Of a stretch of DNA of 64,000 nucleotides, positions 12,579 to 24,039 are shown in pieces (positions within the stretch are counted from its first letter, which is position 1; every line of letters starts with the position of its first letter). The position numbers and the translations under genes were made by a program. This DNA is from Eurosta solidaginis (lineage: Eukaryota > Arthropoda > Insecta > Diptera > Tephritidae): NCBI RefSeq assembly GCF_040869045.1, contig NC_090319.1, forward strand, positions 303,788,998 through 303,852,997, read 5' to 3'. The notes beneath the pieces are model-generated. The model saw only the letters and a program-made list of their open reading frames with translations. It had not been told where the DNA came from and made no database searches.

Positions 12579-13285
12579 TTACCTATTTGAAAAGGATGGT
12601 GTTTTTACCTTTGGATTGCTTGCTGAAACTGCTGCGCGATTTAGTTGTAACTGCTCGATACGTCCTCTGAAATAATCCACCTCGGCCTCGATTTTTTCCT
12701 CAAACAGTAAAATTTTCGTATCCTGGGCCTCCAGCTTCGATGATATGCGGGCCTCCTGTGCTTTCAACTGCTCAGCCAACTCAGATGCCATATACATCTT
12801 CTGTTCTTCCAGTTTGGATGGCATTTGCGACGACATTTCTGAAAAGCGTGCCTCCTGGGCTTCAATCTTGGATGTTGTATGTGTCTCCTGGAATTCCAGA
12901 TGGGATACCATATACGTCTTCTGTTCTTCCAGTTGTGATGCCATATATGTCTTCTGTTCCTCCAATGCGACGACGTTGATGTCACTGTCGATGTTTGTGC
13001 AGATATTGCAGCCAATATTATGTTCAAGTCTGTGCTGGTAACTGTCTGCGATGTTTCGTTTTTTTCTTCAATTTTTGTTTTTGATTTTTCCACATCAGGA
13101 TAAAAGACATACTCGTCCACATTAATTCCTTCCAATTCCATAGCCTCTCGTAGTCGTGCCTGAATTTCGAGTTTATTGCCGGTTGTATTCAATCCACCGC
13201 TCTCCAACTCGTTCTTCAGTTGCTGGATCTTCAATTCACTCCACTTTTCCATGTCCTTGTTGTATTCAAAATTTTCGGAATTCAT
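12579..13285 (-). pseudogene. LTR-retrotransposon Gag, truncated and frameshifted
   Basis: The frame starts at an ATG at 13285. Residues about 10-45 (WSELKIQQLKNELESGGL, then LEIQARLREAME) look like a SAP-type helix-loop-helix, a domain found at the N-terminus of some fly LTR-retrotransposon Gag proteins. A frameshift near 12970 moves the reading into a coiled-coil region built of repeats such as LEEQKTYMAS, which then ends shortly after PKVKTPSF at about 12585. In relatives this is where the capsid part begins, so most of Gag and all of Pol are missing. The LTR lies immediately upstream at 13312, and a candidate primer-binding site (TGGTGTCGGAAGAGG) lies between. Element clade is not assigned. 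Confidence 0.68.
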
Positions 13286-13311
13286 TTAACAATTCCTCTT
13301 CCGACACCAAT

Positions 13312-13817
13312 TGTAAAGATCTTAGTGCAATTCCGCTTATTTGCAACCTTCTACTAATGTTGGAATCACTAAACTGTTGAATAAATAACTTCACTATTCA
13401 ATAAAGCAAAATGGCCTTTATAAAAGTACTTCACAATAACACTTCTGCTGCTCAACAGATATCGTGTTTAATCAAACTGAATCGTCGTGCCTCAGCTGGT
13501 GCTGCTTTTATACTTTTTGGTTTCCTCGTTGACATATTTCTAGGCGTTTCTATTTCTAGAATTTGCTACTTGTTTACCAGCTATAAAATTACCAGTTATA
13601 ACATAACTACAGATGCACGTTATAGCTTCTCATATGCGCGTGTATATGTGAGTGATTCTTCCAAAGAGTATCTCAGATATATGCATGTGTTTGTGCTCTC
13701 CGCTGCTTGTATGGACATATGTATAGACATAATGATTGATTTGTTGATGTGCATGCACATCGGCTTAGTATTGGCTTAGAGATGATAGTATCTTTAGTGT
13801 TGCTAATATTGGTCACA
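13312..13817 (-). repeat. LTR of the gag-bearing retrotransposon
   Basis: The block is bounded by TGTAAAGATC and TTGGTCACA, i.e. TG...CA ends, is about 506 bp and lies directly before the candidate primer-binding site and gag start read on the minus strand. It shares AATAAATAAC, GCAAAATGGCCTTTATA and GTGTTGCTAATATT-type words with the solo-LTR-like block at 58170-58655. The open frame at 13411-13779 is inside the LTR and not a gene. The partner LTR is missing. Confidence 0.6.
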
Positions 13818-13881
13818 ATAGTTTAATGAAAATAAATTATTGTGCAATACGTTTTAAATTATTAAATTTTACGAATGTAAT

Positions 13882-15110
13882 AGGGCTTGATCCGATTTGA
13901 TCGATTGGATTCGATTCCAAAAAAAATCGATTTAGTCGATCGAATCGAGTCGAAGAAGTTGATTTCTGTTAAATTTTTTACATAATTTTTATCGTTCAAT
14001 AAAGCTCGCCAGGTTCTGCCTTGTTTCATTGTTTGGGGCTAATTGGCAAGAGCAATGTATACCACATAGTTCTTCACTATGTTTTCTCCACGTTGTGGGA
14101 TTATAAGTGAAATATCTTCATTATAAAAGAAATATCTTTCAGTAAGTTCTGCCTTCTCTGCAATATTAGCTTATAAACCAAACGGAGAATAACTCTCTTC
14201 AAAAAAACTCTTTAAGCTTTTCATCACATCTGCCATGATGTATGGGTCAGAATCATGAACCGCGTCTGGAATCCATAGGATGGCCCCCTGAAGTGTTCGA
14301 GAAAAAGTCCTGTCTATGTTTAACGGTCCTCTTCGTGATGCCAACCCCTAGTTAATTTTATGGAAATACATGAAGGTGCTCCGGCACAAAGCGTGTTCTG
14401 TCGGTAGGCGTTTTTGAAAACAGACGAAGAGGAAGACCTCCGCTAACAATACTTGATCTCCATTGGTACTCGCAACTAGTGTTAGTTATGTTGAAACAGG
14501 GATAGCTGGCCTAACTTGTAACGCAACGCCAAATCTACTTTTCACTGAAAGACACCAACACAATGGCGCATGTTATAGTCTTTTATTAACGATAAAGGCA
14601 CTCCCCGAAGGCTTTGGTGCGTATTATCTATGTTCGTGATCATTTGCGGGATATAGGATCGGTACGTTGCGGTAACAAGTAATATTAAGGTACTAGCCCG
14701 ATCATTATGGGAATGATTAATATGACCACATTAAACCTTCTAAGCCACATCGCACCCCACCATTAGTTCCATAAATAGCTTGGGTCGCCAGAGCCTCGCC
14801 TTCTAGTATGTGTACGATGCATTCATATTCGTAACAGGATTCCTTTCGCGTAGCTGAGGTTGACAATTGGGTTGCAGAAGCTCTTAAACTATAAAGCTTT
14901 GAATTGCGCTTTTCAACTCCTTGTATCCTTAGCGCATAGTCATAGTTTATGGTTCTTTATTAAGACGAGCTAATTGAAATATGAAATACTATCTGGACTA
15001 TTTGGACTGTGAATATAAAACTGTAGCTACTGGTACTACAAGATGATGAAAATATCAAACGATTCTTAAAAAGATATCGATTGAAAATCGAATCGGGATT
15101 CAGCTCTAGA
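13882..15110. mobile_element. Possible DNA element with imperfect inverted ends
   Basis: The left end is rich in GATTCGATT/ATCGATT words (13882-13950), and the right end (about 15070-15105) contains ATCGATTGAAAATCGAATCG followed by GGATTCAGCTC. The outer words GGGCTTGATCC and the reverse complement of GGATTCAGCTC are similar but not identical. No transposase is seen inside, and another repeat (14583-14945) is nested within. Limits and identity are tentative. Confidence 0.3.
14583..14945 (+). repeat. Interspersed repeat R, copy 1
   Basis: Shares an ordered set of words with the copies at 45250-45665 (inverted) and 46985-47350: CACTCCCCGAAGGC, GGTACGTT..GGTAAC, TACTAGCCCGA, ACC(T)TCTA(A/C)GCCA, GAGGTTGACTG-like, and a final CAACTCCTTG. 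This is the most diverged of the three. Class is unknown. Confidence 0.6.
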
Positions 15111-16149
15111 ATGTAATATAGATGAACAAAGGATTAAGTCAAAAATCAGCCCTCATTTAATTTGGACTAGCGTATATTTTATGATCCCTTCAAGTAAGCG
15201 CTTTAATACTGCCGTCTGCACACTTTAGTTAATAACTAGAATATGGTGCAAGTCATTCTCGCAATAAAGTTTTTATCCTATGTTTCATACAAATTCGATT
15301 TTAGCAGTTAACTTGAAGTGTCAAAGGTATTTACTATTTGTTGTATTATTGATTTCATATTGTATTATTGTAAATGTTCGATGCTGTTAGTTGACTCGAT
15401 TGAATTGATAAATCAAATTGAAAATCCATACGATACGACGATTTGATGAGTTCAACGACTGTGAAATTGTGTTTGCCTAGCTGAACTTGATGCATGTATG
15501 CATGTGCCTGCCTATAAGCGCGTTCCTATTCAAATGCCGTTGCCTACTATGATTTCGCATCCTGCTATTTCTTCAATTCGCTTTGATGATATCTCAATAC
15601 GCTCGCAAAGGAAACCACTAATTAACAGCGACAGTTAGATGTGAATCTTAGCCGTCAAATAAACCAGCCATTCGTCACCAATTGATGTACAGATGGATCA
15701 TAGGATGAAGCTGAGGAATTGGCAGATATGTGTGGACAATTTCGTTAGCTTGAGGTTGTTGCTTTCAACAGTTATTCACACGTAATATTAAGTTTTGAAA
15801 GCATCATTGATAGGCTCTTTAATAGGCGTATAAGTGGGAAGCGGGTGTACAGATTTTGAGGTTACTAAGTGTGCTTTAAGATTGTGAGTGTAACTCAACA
15901 GCTATACTGCGAAAAAAAACTACATATGAACGCTTGGCGATAAGAACGGTATTTGTATTAGGAGTGAATATAACCAATACTTATACACATAGCCGTTCAA
16001 GCGCGGGAAAAGAAGAAAACTAGGAGACATCAATGCAAACAGTAAAACAGGAATTCATGGTTTCGTTTTTCTGGCAAAAGAAGAGTTATATCAAATCACT
16101 CAGTTAAAAATTAACACATCATGGTATTAAAAAAAATCCAGCTAACGCA
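15111..16149. other. No gene seen; diffuse LINE-like upstream sequence
   Basis: No supported gene. The last few hundred bases may belong to the 5' side of the Jockey-type LINE that follows, but no conserved block is legible before 16150. Confidence 0.4.
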
Positions 16150-16960
16150 GGGGACACTTGTTGCCTAATATCTCTCCTATCGGCAGACTTGAAGACTTTT
16201 GAAGCCGTCCTAATGCCTTATTTCACCGCACACCTACGGTTTTTCAATCATCAGCATGGCTTTCAAAAATTACTTAGCACCACCACCACCTTAAACTCCA
16301 TTAACATACAGCTAAATTGTGGACTGAATCAAGAACCCCATAATAAAACAGTAACCGTAGCGCTAGACTTGTCTAAAACCTTCGATACAGTCAACGGAAG
16401 TACGTTAGAAAGACCTGGAATAGTTTACCCTTCCTCCAGTCTCAAAAGGTTCACTACAAATTATCTGTGTGATCGGCAGGCTTCGGTGCAGTTCAGGAAC
16501 GTAACATCAAAACCCACAAAAAGTAGACAACAGGCCTCTCAGAAACTAAAAAGTCATCTCCGTAAGCATATTGAAGAAATCCGGCACTTAAGAATTCGGC
16601 CATAAAAGAAAAGGAGCATGAAAAGCCCTCAGATTACTATGCCAAAAGGCGTCGGATTACTATGCCCGAGATTTACTGGTGAGCCCCGTTCTTAAAGACA
16701 AATATCCTTAACTTGTCGTTTATAAAGCAACCTCGCCTGGGAGATGCCTGTCACTATAGCTGAACTTCGAACTTGATACTGTAAAAGTTTCAGTTTTTAC
16801 TTACCTAGAATCAACCCCCACATCCCCACATCACACCTACCATGTTGTCGATTGAAATGTGGAGCCAACGCTTTTGAGACCCTTATCTCACTGACCCAAC
16901 CCTGTTGAAACTGCAAGTTACCTCGGATCCCGTTAGAGAACATTGCTGACGATTAGTAAG
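16150..16960 (+). pseudogene. Jockey-clade LINE reverse transcriptase fragment with internal deletion
   Basis: The plus strand encodes the N-terminal RT palm of a Jockey-like LINE: ISLLSADLKTFEAVLMPYF, NHQHGFQK, STTTTLNSIN, then VALDLSKTFDTVN (the first catalytic-Asp block, about 16350-16395) and NYLCDRQASVQFRN. The frame then jumps past the YxDD core to a decayed C-terminus near 16800-16940, where a PLSLWTDPVE-like motif with TASYLG is legible in shifted frames. The YADD region is absent, so an internal deletion of several hundred bases is inferred. Stops are present throughout. Confidence 0.75.
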
Positions 16961-17139
16961 CGGTTGCGACTATTTGAGGAGGCCAACCACTGCTACAATA
17001 ACAAAAAGACGGCTTTCAGTAAATGGGAGGATGCGTGTGCATATCACCTTAGTCTGTGGGAATGGAACTGTATCGGATATTCTATGATCATGTTGAGAAT
17101 ATTTTGGGACTGCCTTATGAACAATTCGGGATGACTTCG

Positions 17140-17585
17140 GAAACACTTCAGCATTATACTACATACAGATCATTTCGAAAATTCAGGGTAAATTCTGAAC
17201 TATTTTCAGAATAGTTTCGAGATTATTTCAAGACCATTTTGAGACTATTTTGTTGCTGTTACAGGATCACTTAGAGATTACTTAAGGTATTATTTCGAAA
17301 AAAATTCAGATTCTTTTCAAAACTAATTCTGGATGCATTTGGGACAACGTATGCATCATTTCGGATTTATTTCGGGTCTGTTTTTGAAATAGTTGACAGA
17401 CTTTTTCGGAACAAACTACTGGGAACGTTAATTTGGAAGTATTTTTGGTAACATTTCGGGACAAACTCAGGATCATTTATATGCTATTTTGAAACAATTT
17501 GCAGGACAACTTCGATAACATTCCCGGAAACGCTTCCAATTTATTCTTGGACCAATTTGGAACGATTTCAAACAGATGCCCCTAT
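17140..17585. repeat. Degenerate short tandem repeat (TTTCGGGANNATTT type)
   Basis: The words TTTCGGGAC, TTTCGAGATTATTT, TTTTGAGACTATTTT, TTTCGGATTTATTTCGG and their variants recur at roughly 15- to 30-bp spacing over about 450 bp. No open frame of interest is present. It directly precedes the intron end upstream of the Ig exon. Confidence 0.55.
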
Positions 17586-17812
17586 GCAATGAGCCATTTG
17601 AATGCCCCGCTGCCCACTAAAATCTAATATCACACACTGTTCTTTAACGAAAGATAGATTGCTTGAAAATGACACCGAAAACTAACAATGCAACGTTTTT
17701 TTTTTTCATAAGATGGTCGATGTGATACTCAGAAAAAAAATATTTCAAAAAACTTAAAAACAGCATTTCAATGACACTAATTATTACTATTATAATTTTC
17801 TTTTTTTTTTAG

Positions 17813-18013
17813 ATCCCTATGTTGTTGCATGGAAGCGTGGCATTGCCATACTCACTGCCGGCAATGTCAAAGTAACTCCAGATCCGCGCGTTTCCCGTGC
17901 AGAGAGATTCAATTTACAAATTCGTGATGCTGTACCACAGGATGCTGGCGATTATATTTGTCAAATAGCAACAATGGAACCAAGAGAAATTACACATACA
18001 GTTGAAATATTAG
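17813..18013 (+). CDS. Internal exon of an Ig-superfamily adhesion protein (lachesin/klingon-type)
   Basis: This 201-bp exon is the only host coding sequence I can support. It is preceded by a polypyrimidine tract and AG (17811-17812) and followed by a consensus donor GTAAGT (18014-18019). It starts with two bases of a split codon, has 66 whole codons without a stop and ends with one base of the next. It encodes most of an Ig domain: a VVAWKRG strand with the core Trp, LTAGNVKVTPDPR, FNLQIRDAVPQDAGDYICQI with the Asp-x-Gly-x-Tyr-x-Cys signature, and EITHTVEIL at the end. The partner cysteine must be in the upstream exon. In flies this pattern belongs to GPI- or membrane-anchored neuronal Ig proteins such as lachesin and klingon and their paralogues, which act at the cell surface in neural adhesion. 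I cannot say which paralogue. No neighbouring exon is seen, so flanking introns are very long. Confidence 0.9.
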
Positions 18014-18199
18014 GTAAGTCGTTGGGCGTTACAAAAGCCATAATTTTGAAATCCAACTAAAACAAATAGAGAACAAAAGCAAAGCACCTAATTGAATATT
18101 TTATGAGTATCATAGTACCTGCTAATACATACATATGTATGTATTTTTCACTAATTTGAATGCAAAATTTTAAAAGTTATTTGCAATTCGTTCGTTTTA

Positions 18200-18760
18200 T
18201 GTTAACATATACGTTAGGGTGGGCAAAATAAAATAAAAATATTTCACGTATAATTCATAGTTGAATGTCATTAAGGTTCAAACTTTTTATAACTTTTATG
18301 AAAACGTAATGGTATATTAACTTCGTCACGAATCTCAAAATTGCAAGTTCCTAAAGGAAAATAGATAGACCCCCAATAAATATACCGACATGATCAGGAT
18401 GAAGAGCTGAGTTGATTTATCCATGTCCGTCTTTCCGTCTATATGTTTGAATATAGAACGGTGGTATATATAGTAAATATCCCCTACAACTGATTGTTCA
18501 GATAAGAAACTTTTCGCAATTTATACACCACTTCAACAGCTAGAAGCTTGAATTTTCAGCAAATGCTTGCGTATATAGCATTGTTGTCTGAGAAAATCAT
18601 AGAGATCGGTGGTATATATATTATATACCCATATAAACTGTAATTTTTGCCCCTTTCTAACGGCTAGAAGCTACAAATTTCACCAAATACTTACTTTTAC
18701 GTTATATATTGTTAAGGTAAGTAACTCATTGTCATAGCTATTTCATGCAGACCACAAAAA
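18200..18760 (+). repeat. Fragment of a DINE-1-like dispersed repeat
   Basis: It contains ATGTCCGTCTTTCCGTCTATATG (shortened signature), GATCAGGATGAAGAGCTGAGT and two related blocks around CGGTGGTATATATA and CTAGAAGCTT. The ends are not preserved, so it is an old fragment of a related but distinct subfamily. Confidence 0.5.
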
Positions 18761-19772
18761 CGTGAAACTTTGCATCCTCATGCAAACTACCTACCTATTT
18801 TTTATTTTTTATTTATCTTAAAAATCGCTTAGGAATGTACATCTGTTCACTATATATTTCATAATTTCTACAGCCGATTATTTAGATATTAGGAATGAGA
18901 TAAGATTATTGTTCAGCCCATCATTACTTGCTTTAATTAATTTAAGGTCTCATGTGAAAATGTATTGCAGTATTCCAGAAATGTTGCATGAATGTTCCAA
19001 TAAGATCGACCAAGTGTTACATTGCCTTTGGATACCAAGCTATATTTCAGGTGTTCAGTTCTTACGAAGTTTACTAATGATTTTTTCTTCCAAACTGTAT
19101 CTTGTTCCTCATATATGGCATCTTAATAATAATTCCCTACGGTTTTTACCCTCCAAGGGCTGCTCCATCGTGTGATGCTAAGATTTTTTATTCTTGTTTG
19201 CCGCGTCGTTTACAAGCAGGGATTTGTTAAGTGTCGAGACTTTTTTATTGTTTTGGTTTTTTGTTAGACTTAAGCAAAATCGTAATATTTTAGCAATACG
19301 AATTATTTATTGAGCGTTAACGATTAAACCACTGCCACAACGATCATATTTTTCTTACCTACACACTCACACTCAATCAATTTTGGTGACCACTATTATA
19401 AACTCTGTTCTGTGTTTCTAGCTCATAAATGCAGAATAGCAATTAAGCATAGAATTTGCGCAACGACCTCCAAATTATATCGTTTGCTAACGCTAAAACT
19501 CCATCGCCAAAAATATTTAAAGCAGTATCAAGTGCACGGAAAAGTATGTAGTATTTAGTACAATACGGTCATACGGAATAACAGGCAAACTCCTACACTT
19601 TTACATAGGACTTAGATGGTTATTCCTTACTAGCACAAGGTGCTAAATAGTCTATGCTTTTCTGCGCTCTTCATACTGTTTTAGAGAGTTTTGGCGATGG
19701 ATTTCTAGCTAAACCGCAAATATTAAAACCGATCACAAAATTTGTTTCATTTCTCTTAGTTTTTCGATTTTT

Positions 19773-20664
19773 TATACTCAGCGTGCTTTGCACACAGAGT
19801 ATATTAACTTCGATTGGATAACGGTTTGTGGTACAGGTATAAAGGAATCGAGATAGATATAGATCATAGAATCATCAGTATCGAAAAAAAATTTGGTTGA
19901 GCCATATCCGTCCGTCTGTCCGTTAACACGATAACTTGAGTAAATATTGAGATATCTTCACCAAATTTGGTACGCCAGCTTATCTGGACCCAGAATAGAT
20001 TGGTATTGAAAATGAGCGAAATCGGATGATAACCTCACCCACTTTATATATATATAACATTTTGGAAAACACAAAAAACCTGAGTATTTATACACAAAAA
20101 CTTGATATATAATACACCTAGAATGTTGAAATTTGACATGTGGACTGATATTGAGGCTCCTGATAAACATTTGAAAAATGTTTTTAAAATGGGCGTGGCA
20201 CCGCCCACTTGTGGCAAAATCCATTTTACAAATATTATTTATCATAAATCAAAAATCGTCCCTTTTATGACTAAGCAATTTTCTATATTTCGGGAGTCAT
20301 AACTCGAAGAAAAATTAACATATCGTAATGAAATTGTGGACGCATATTTTCCTTATAACAGAAAATATTTCTAGTAGAAATGAACGAGATCGGTTGAAAA
20401 CCACTGCACTTTAGATATAAGACAAGTTTAAAAGGGTTGTAGACTAGAATAATAAGCTATAACTTAGCAAAAAATAGTTTTGAATCAATGATATTTCACT
20501 TATCAAGTTTTATTGTAAGAGGAAATGGGGAGACATTTTTTTTAAACGGGCGGTGCCACGTGTTATGTAGAAGAATAACTTATCCGAAATGAAAAGTACA
20601 ATTAAAGTTCACGCTGAGTATATAACGTTCGGTTACACCCGAAATTAGTCACCTTTACTTGTTT
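19773..20664 (+). mobile_element. DINE-1-like element B
   Basis: The 5' end is a hairpin at 19773-19803: outer stem TATACTC/GAGTATA, inner stem GTGC/GCAC, loop TTT. It is followed by TTAACTTCGATTGGATAACGG, the CCGTCCGTCTGTCCG signature (about 19907) and GGGCGTGGCACCGCCCAC. The 3' end has the GTTCGG...CCGAA hairpin and terminates in CTTTACTTGTTT. It lacks the 130-bp internal repeats of copies C and E. Its interior matches copy D (inverted) and the copy at 63718. Non-coding. Confidence 0.82.
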
Positions 20665-22449
20665 TGCTTAGGACTGGTTGTTTTAATATACTCAGTTCTC
20701 ACTTTACTCGGACCTAAGCTCACTTCAAGTTCAGCTGGTCCATGATAAAAATATTAGAAGGTAAAACCATTCTCCCTTTTTGGCGGCCATAATAGTTTTT
20801 TGATTTTTAAAAAAAATTTTAAGTTACTCCCTTAAACTTTGTGGAAATGCAAACCAAGGAAAATACATTAAAAAAGTGTTGTTTGAAAGTTTTCACTTTT
20901 TTTAAATGCCAAACAAATAAAATGGAGATCACCCCTATTGATGTTTCATTCATCCTACTTGATACGTCTTTAACCCTTAAATATGCTGAAACTTCACTTT
21001 ATGACAGATCAGCAGTCTCAAGTGTCCTCGCTACTGCATAAAAAATTGATCTTGGAGGTATTACTTGGTTTGTGTTGGCCCTTTTCCTCGCGGGTGGAAG
21101 ATAAATTCGTTAATTGGTGCTTAACCGTTTAGGAGATTTTGCTCGTTTCGTAACAACTCACTCCAGATTACCCTGTTTCGCGATAACTGACGCCAACAGG
21201 GGGCACCAAGAGAGACCAAAGTCTTCCCCCACCTGCTTCTCCGAACCCAGTGGAGATCTTCCCATAACTTTTCCACGCCAGCAAAAACGCTGTAGCTCTT
21301 CACAGCTTAGCTAAACATCATCGTCCAGTTTGAGTATGATAGTTCGTGTAGTTTGAATTTACCATCTGAACAGCCAAAGTCTGCTGCCGTGGTGTAGAGC
21401 TAGTGTGTTGGATTATCCATCAAAAATATTTAGGAAATTTGTATAAATGGTATCGATTGTCCACCAGCATTGCCTTGGCACCAAAAGTTCATCCGACTTA
21501 GCAGATAAAGTTTTGTGTAGGCACAGTTTGTAAAAGAAAATTCCTGAGAAGAGGATCGTGGCCTGATGCTTCTTTTTGCGGGAAACTACTACACAATTCT
21601 AGAATTGAAAATTCTGGAATGCAGTTGACCGTTGAGATTTCTTTTCCACCAAAAAAAAAGTTATTTCCACCAATAAAAAATTCGGTTTTGGACAAAATAT
21701 CATAATATTGATGTTAGAACGCAAAAATATATTACTGTTTGTTATGTTATGAAAACAAAACCAAAATAAAGAAAAATAAAAATGTGAGAGCAGTGAGAGT
21801 TTTAAAATTTTTTTAAACGCCATTTGCCTCTCACCGGTTTTACCCTGTAATATTTGTATCATGAGCTGGTCTATCTGCTTAAAGTAACTTAATTAAAAAA
21901 AATAAAAAAATAAAAATAAGACAAACGCGCGAATTCCAAAAAAAAATCTTGTAAAAATATTCAACCACGAAAGCGATATACACCCTAATTGTAAATGCTC
22001 ACGATTTGTTTATTTTCTATTTAAATAATTTATTTTTTTTGTGCATTTTGCTCAATATCAGCCATAATTTTAGCGTCGGAAGTATGTCAACAAATTCCGC
22101 TATATCAATACACACACACACTTCTGCAAATGGCGTAACTGATAACTATGCGCAATGATGGTAATCAATTTTTCGAAAACAATTTTCACTTGAATGCATT
22201 CCGTTATGATGTCGCATATATGCAATAATTGCTCTTCCAGAAGAATGATTTTTAAATTCAACACAGCCATTGAATAGTGAGTGTATTTTCATTCGATCAA
22301 CAAGTGTAATTGTGTCAAGGATAATGAACTTGATAATCATTATGCGTAAGTTACATTGAATTTATCTACTTGACAATAGCTTGTTTTCAGTTTTGTGTTT
22401 CGCGGAAAATATGCTGATGGAACATCAGGTTGAACGATTTTATTGAAAA
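20665..22449. other. No gene seen
   Basis: About 1.8 kb of AT-rich sequence. Short open frames on both strands near 21100-21860 and 22146-22340 have no recognisable motif or splice context. Confidence 0.5.
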
Positions 22450-22785
22450 CAATACTTACATTAAGTAATAATAATATTTAAAGATAGAAAATAATTAGGT
22501 AGGTCCTAGGTACTAGCTATCACACTCCTCATCAATCTAGGGCGTTGATCAGAGAAATAAATAAAAGCGTTGGGGCGAGAAATTTCTAAAAACGTAAGGC
22601 GTAGCATAACCTAATTAAGGTTCAGTTGGTCTTACTTATGACTATCAATTGAAATTTGACGCGTCCAACGCTTTTTGATTGATTTGATCAATGCCCAGAT
22701 TGATGAGGAGTGTGATGACTAGTACCTAGGGCCTGCCTAATTATTTTCTAACTTTTAATATTATTATTACTTAATGTAAGTATTA
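22450..22785. mobile_element. MITE with long terminal inverted repeats
   Basis: The left arm begins AATACTTACATTAAG at 22451, and the right arm ends in its complement CTTAATGTAAGTATT at 22784. The arms match for about 130 bp with a few differences, covering ATAGAAAATAATTAGG, CCTAGGTACTAG, CACACTCCTCATCAATCT and GCGTTGG. The central spacer is short and non-coding. No target-site duplication is clear because a microsatellite starts at the right border. Confidence 0.78.
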
Positions 22786-22856
22786 TCTTAATCTTAATCT
22801 TAATCTTAATCTTAATCTTAATCTTAATCTTATCTTAATCTTAATCTTATCTTAAT
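22786..22856 (+). repeat. (CTTAAT)n microsatellite
   Basis: About eleven copies of TCTTAA(T), with two shortened units (TATCTTAA), directly attached to the right inverted repeat of the MITE. Confidence 0.9.
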
Positions 22857-23144
22857 AATATATAAAAAACACGTGTCACAAGTTTGAGGCCAATGGACTC
22901 CTAAACTACTGAACTGATTTTGAATTTGTTTTGCACCCCGTCTGTAGTAATATTATTTTATTGCAATTTTTTTTTTTTGTTTATACGTAATATTAAAAAG
23001 TTACGTATACGCAGTGGCACTCATATTTTCAGGTGGTGCGGATATACTTCCGTGTAATTGCTTGGTGTTTAATTAAACAACCTGCTTATCAATAAAAAAT
23101 ATTATAGCGAAAGATATCAAGTATAACACATCACCAGGCCCATC

Positions 23145-23180
23145 GAGAGGGGGGTGGGGAGGGGGGTTTCTGAAGGGGCC
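23145..23180 (+). other. G-run cluster, possible G-quadruplex
   Basis: Four runs of at least four G residues (GGGGGG T GGGG A GGGGGG ... GGGG) occur within about 35 bp in otherwise AT-rich DNA. Known quadruplex rules (four G-tracts with short loops) are met. Function is unknown. Confidence 0.6.
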
Positions 23181-23283
23181 ACGACTTAGAGGTACTATGA
23201 CATTTTTTTTAATACAGGAGAGTCTTTAGTTGTTCCATGTGCAATTTTTAAACCGAATTTCAAAAGCAACGAAAATTCTGCAA

Positions 23284-23853
23284 TCTATATATATAAAAAG
23301 AATGGCTAAAATGTGTGTTAGTTGGTCGCCGGTGTTTGAAGAGATGCGTCGGCCAATTTTGTTCAAACTTTCACACAAGTTGCGTAAACCTCACGGCTAC
23401 CACAGGTACAGGGTCTCGAGATATAGGCCAAAACGTGGGCCAGTGAATGCCTAGACAGTGTTTATACAATATGAATATCAAATGAAAGCTGCTGATGAGT
23501 GCTTTGGTACAGAGTAATATATTATCCAGAGATGGACTGGGACTGAGACTCGGAGTGGGAATGGGACTGAAAATCGGAGTGGGACTGGGACTGGGACTGG
23601 AATAAAATACATACCACCTTCTGGGACAGGCAATAAGGGATGCAGAAGAATGAGAAGGAATTGAGAGAAGAGAAAACAGAGGAGATTGAGAAAAAGATAG
23701 AATGAGACGAAGATGGAGATAGATGAAGCGAAAAAGACGGAGGGAGGAGTGCAAAAAGGATTAGAAAAAAGCGAAGAGGGGGGGAGGGCAGAGACAGAAA
23801 TGTATGCAGATAGGCCAAATTTAGGGCAAGACAATGTCTGCCAAGTATTCTAG
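23284..23853 (+). mobile_element. Short non-autonomous Helitron
   Basis: The 5' end is TCTATATATATAAAA (23284), preceded by A. The 3' end is CTAG (23850-23853), followed by T. Seven bases before the CTAG is a hairpin, GGCAAGACA/TGTCTGCC (about 23825-23842). TC...hairpin-CTAG placed between A and T is the canonical Helitron arrangement. The interior is non-coding and carries a GGGACT-type hexamer array and a GA-rich stretch. Rep/helicase is absent, so it would depend on an autonomous partner. Confidence 0.65.
23529..23602 (+). repeat. (GGGACT)n minisatellite inside the Helitron
   Basis: Repeats of GGGACT with GGAGTG and GAGACT variants, followed to about 23800 by GA-rich low-complexity sequence. 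The Ser/Pro-rich minus-strand frames here are translations of the repeat. Confidence 0.8.
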
Positions 23854-24039
23854 TTTTCAATATAACCGTTTAACTTGAATTTTTTTTTTAATTGTTTTAT
23901 TTTCAAGTTTTTAGTCTTTATTTAATTGCATATTTTTTCTAATTCTATTTAGTTCATTTAGTGACCCATTATTACAAGGATTCTTTCCTGACAATTTCTT
24001 ACAATCTATGTCCTCAATACATAATCATTCCAAAGTCTT

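Noticed and set aside
13411..13779. 122-codon open frame on the plus strand
   Set aside because: Lies wholly inside an LTR and has no motif or splice context.
23371..23860. Three overlapping Ser/Pro/Phe-rich frames on the minus strand
   Set aside because: They translate the GGGACT and GA-rich repeats of the Helitron.
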